Below are positions 6,982 through 8,125 of a stretch of DNA of 8,125 nucleotides, one piece after another. Every line of letters begins with the position of its first letter. The stretch's first letter is position 1. The DNA comes from Chloroflexota bacterium (GTDB lineage Bacteria > Chloroflexota > Dehalococcoidia > UBA2979). The stretch lies in the NCBI GenBank assembly GCA_002701625.1, contig NZWK01000049.1:1-8125 (forward strand), given 5' to 3'. The notes under the pieces are model-generated. The model was not told the DNA's origin, searched no databases, and worked only from the letters and a program-made list of their open reading frames with translations. Position numbers and translations under genes: made by a program.

Positions 6982-7958
6982 TTCGTCTGATTTAGTGCTC
7001 TGGAAGCCGCGCGCAAGTCCGCCATCCTACAAGCTGGTCGACAATATAAACGCTTGGTTCGTTGCCCAGTGCGTTTACTGAGCCATACAGTACATTTCTG
7101 AAACCCCGCACAACGGTAATACTCTTTGGTACCTAAGCTTTCTAACTCATCGGCGGCACATAACCAAAAGTAGCCACAAAGATTAGTTGGAGTGGCGACC
7201 CAGGCCATTTTCGACCTAGCTAATAACGGACCACCTAGGCTCCCGTTCACAATTCGATCTCTGCGATATCCGTCTACAATTTCAAACTGTGGCGCAACGT
7301 ATTCGGCGAGTTTCTTATTAATCACCAAAACAAGCCACTGAAATAACGTCGAATATGGGACCGTAAGATTGAGTGTCGGCCAGTATCGCACATCTCGTGC
7401 AGCGTCCGCCATCTGGATCAGTCGCGCTTGTTCAGCCGGATAAAACTGATAGGGCTCCACAAAAGGAGTTCGCTCCTCGATTCGCATAGGATTGACAACG
7501 TCAATTTCCGAAATCAGTCCCACCTGATGACTCACAGTTTGTGGTGCACCAAAGTTCAACAAGGCTTCCATCGCTTTTGTCACCCACCACAACTCGGCAC
7601 TTTGGCTTAGACAAAAATCAAAGTGCTTGTCAGTAGCTGTTGTAGTTGTAGAATCCAGCAAATCCCCCGTTCTCAAGAAAAAAGAGGAGCCGAGTGACCC
7701 AGTATTAGTGGCTGAAATTCTGAATTGATCATACAGCTGGCCATAATACCTGTGACCATTCGGGAGTTCTTGCAAAGGCTTGAGAGTTCGATGCCCAAGA
7801 AAATCCCAGCTTAAATCACCTATACCAGCGATATCATCAGAAACATCCTGCTCATTTTGAAAATGTTCAGACTGAATTCTATCTTTTCGAAATTCAGACT
7901 TTTCAGATATATTAACTTTCCTTGGACGCTGCCAACGCCAAGAAGGATCGATGCGCAT
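6978..7958 (-). CDS. Unrecognised protein with C-terminal CGNR-like four-cysteine zinc-finger motif, 326 aa
   Basis: I do not recognise the full-length family. The C-terminus holds Cys283-x5-Cys289-x16-Cys306-x3-Cys310 followed by a basic helix rich in Arg and Ala (311-321). This layout resembles CGNR-type or treble-clef zinc fingers with a final YCxxxCR, which bind nucleic acid in several bacterial protein families. The first 40 residues are strongly charged, and 204-222 is a hydrophobic then Lys-containing helix. The middle (112-270) is Trp/Leu-rich and probably folded, and no signal peptide is visible. Known CGNR proteins carry an ABATE domain before the finger; I cannot confirm one here. 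AAGGA lies 9 bases before the ATG at 7958, and the next Met is residue 130, so this start is preferred. The gene opposes the catabolic genes and shares a CTAG stop with the extended SDR. A long inverted repeat lies just upstream. It could be a regulator or a defence/accessory protein; neither is shown. Confidence 0.75.
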   Translation of the reverse strand: MRIDPSWRWQRPRKVNISEKSEFRKDRIQSEHFQNEQDVSDDIAGIGDLSWDFLGHRTLKPLQELPNGHRYYGQLYDQFRISATNTGSLGSSFFLRTGDLLDSTTTTATDKHFDFCLSQSAELWWVTKAMEALLNFGAPQTVSHQVGLISEIDVVNPMRIEERTPFVEPYQFYPAEQARLIQMADAARDVRYWPTLNLTVPYSTLFQWLVLVINKKLAEYVAPQFEIVDGYRRDRIVNGSLGGPLLARSKMAWVATPTNLCGYFWLCAADELESLGTKEYYRCAGFQKCTVWLSKRTGQRTKRLYCRPACRMADLRAASRALNQTN

Positions 7959-7967
7959 CTTCCGTAA

Positions 7968-7972
7968 TCCTT
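7968..7972 (-). promoter_or_regulatory. Probable ribosome binding site AAGGA of the zinc-finger gene
   Basis: Reverse-strand AAGGA lies 9 bases before the ATG at 7958. A second purine run, GGAAG, touches the start codon and is too close to act. The site lies 15 bases from the base of the inverted repeat, so a folded leader could affect its access. Confidence 0.5.
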
Positions 7973-7987
7973 AGTTTGCGGACATGA

Positions 7988-8041
7988 TTAAGTGGTGTTG
8001 TGTGCGATTTTAACCCAAATATCGCACACAACACCACTTAA
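7988..8041. repeat. Perfect 21-bp inverted repeat with 12-base loop (long hairpin/cruciform)
   Basis: The arm at 7988-8008 (TTAAGTGGTG...GCGAT) is the exact reverse complement of the arm at 8021-8041, with 12 AT-rich bases between. Pairing stops abruptly on the outer side at 7987/8042. Neither side is followed by a run of T, so it is not a standard intrinsic terminator in either direction. It ends 29 bases upstream of the start codon of the zinc-finger gene. It could be a leader hairpin in that mRNA, an operator for a dimeric protein, a terminator-like structure for a gene beyond the right edge, or a small palindromic repeat element. The sequence does not decide between these. Confidence 0.9.
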
Positions 8042-8125
8042 GGCTATGGCTAGAAAACCTTATCTAAGGAAAATTAGAACTGAACTAAGTTAGTGAAATA
8101 AATATCCTGTGAATTCTAGTAATTT

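Noticed and set aside
7988..8041. Integron attC site or intrinsic terminator as the explanation for the inverted repeat
   Set aside because: No RYYYAAC/GTTRRRY core pair at the ends, and pairing is perfect, whereas attC sites carry extrahelical bases. No T-run follows either arm.
8042..8125. Possible gene or RNA at the right end
   Set aside because: AT-rich with stops in the frames I read. The short CCTTATCTAAGG palindrome at 8058-8069 has a 2-base loop and no supporting context.

Overview
This is a protein-coding bacterial window with six genes, tightly packed and of medium GC by eye. Shine-Dalgarno sites are clear and there are no introns, tRNAs, rRNAs, insertion sequences or CRISPR repeats. 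The gene mix (type III CoA-transferase, two SDR-type reductases, MFS carboxylate-type carrier, ThiO-like flavoprotein) is typical of free-living heterotrophs such as marine or soil Proteobacteria. The sequence alone does not fix a taxon.

Layout. (1) Bases 2-1045, + strand: the 3' part of a ThiO/DAO-family FAD amine oxidase, cut by the left edge. (2) Bases 1067-4375, - strand: a likely two-gene unit, read right to left. It starts with a fused double-domain CaiB/BaiF CoA-transferase of 802 aa, followed by a classical SDR oxidoreductase. (3) Bases 4376-4538: a divergent control region with mirror-placed TATAGT boxes and a CGATCGATCG palindrome. (4) Bases 4539-6981, + strand: an MFS transporter with a TTG start, then an extended SDR of the dihydroflavonol/cinnamoyl-CoA reductase type. 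(5) Bases 6978-7958, - strand: an unrecognised protein with a C-terminal four-cysteine, CGNR-like zinc-finger motif. Its stop codon shares a CTAG with the stop of the extended SDR. (6) Bases 7988-8041: a perfect 21-bp inverted repeat with a 12-base loop just upstream of that protein. Bases 8042-8125 show no gene.

How the genes may work together (inference). The four central genes share one divergent promoter region and look like a small catabolic module. The MFS protein would import an organic acid, the CoA-transferase would activate it as a thioester, and the two SDRs would carry out NAD(P)-dependent redox steps on the acid or its CoA ester. The substrate cannot be read from sequence. The flanking flavoprotein and zinc-finger gene face inward convergently and are probably separate units. 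The most unusual items are the CoA-transferase, where the usual catalytic Asp is kept only in the second half, and the orphan zinc-finger gene with its long perfect hairpin.
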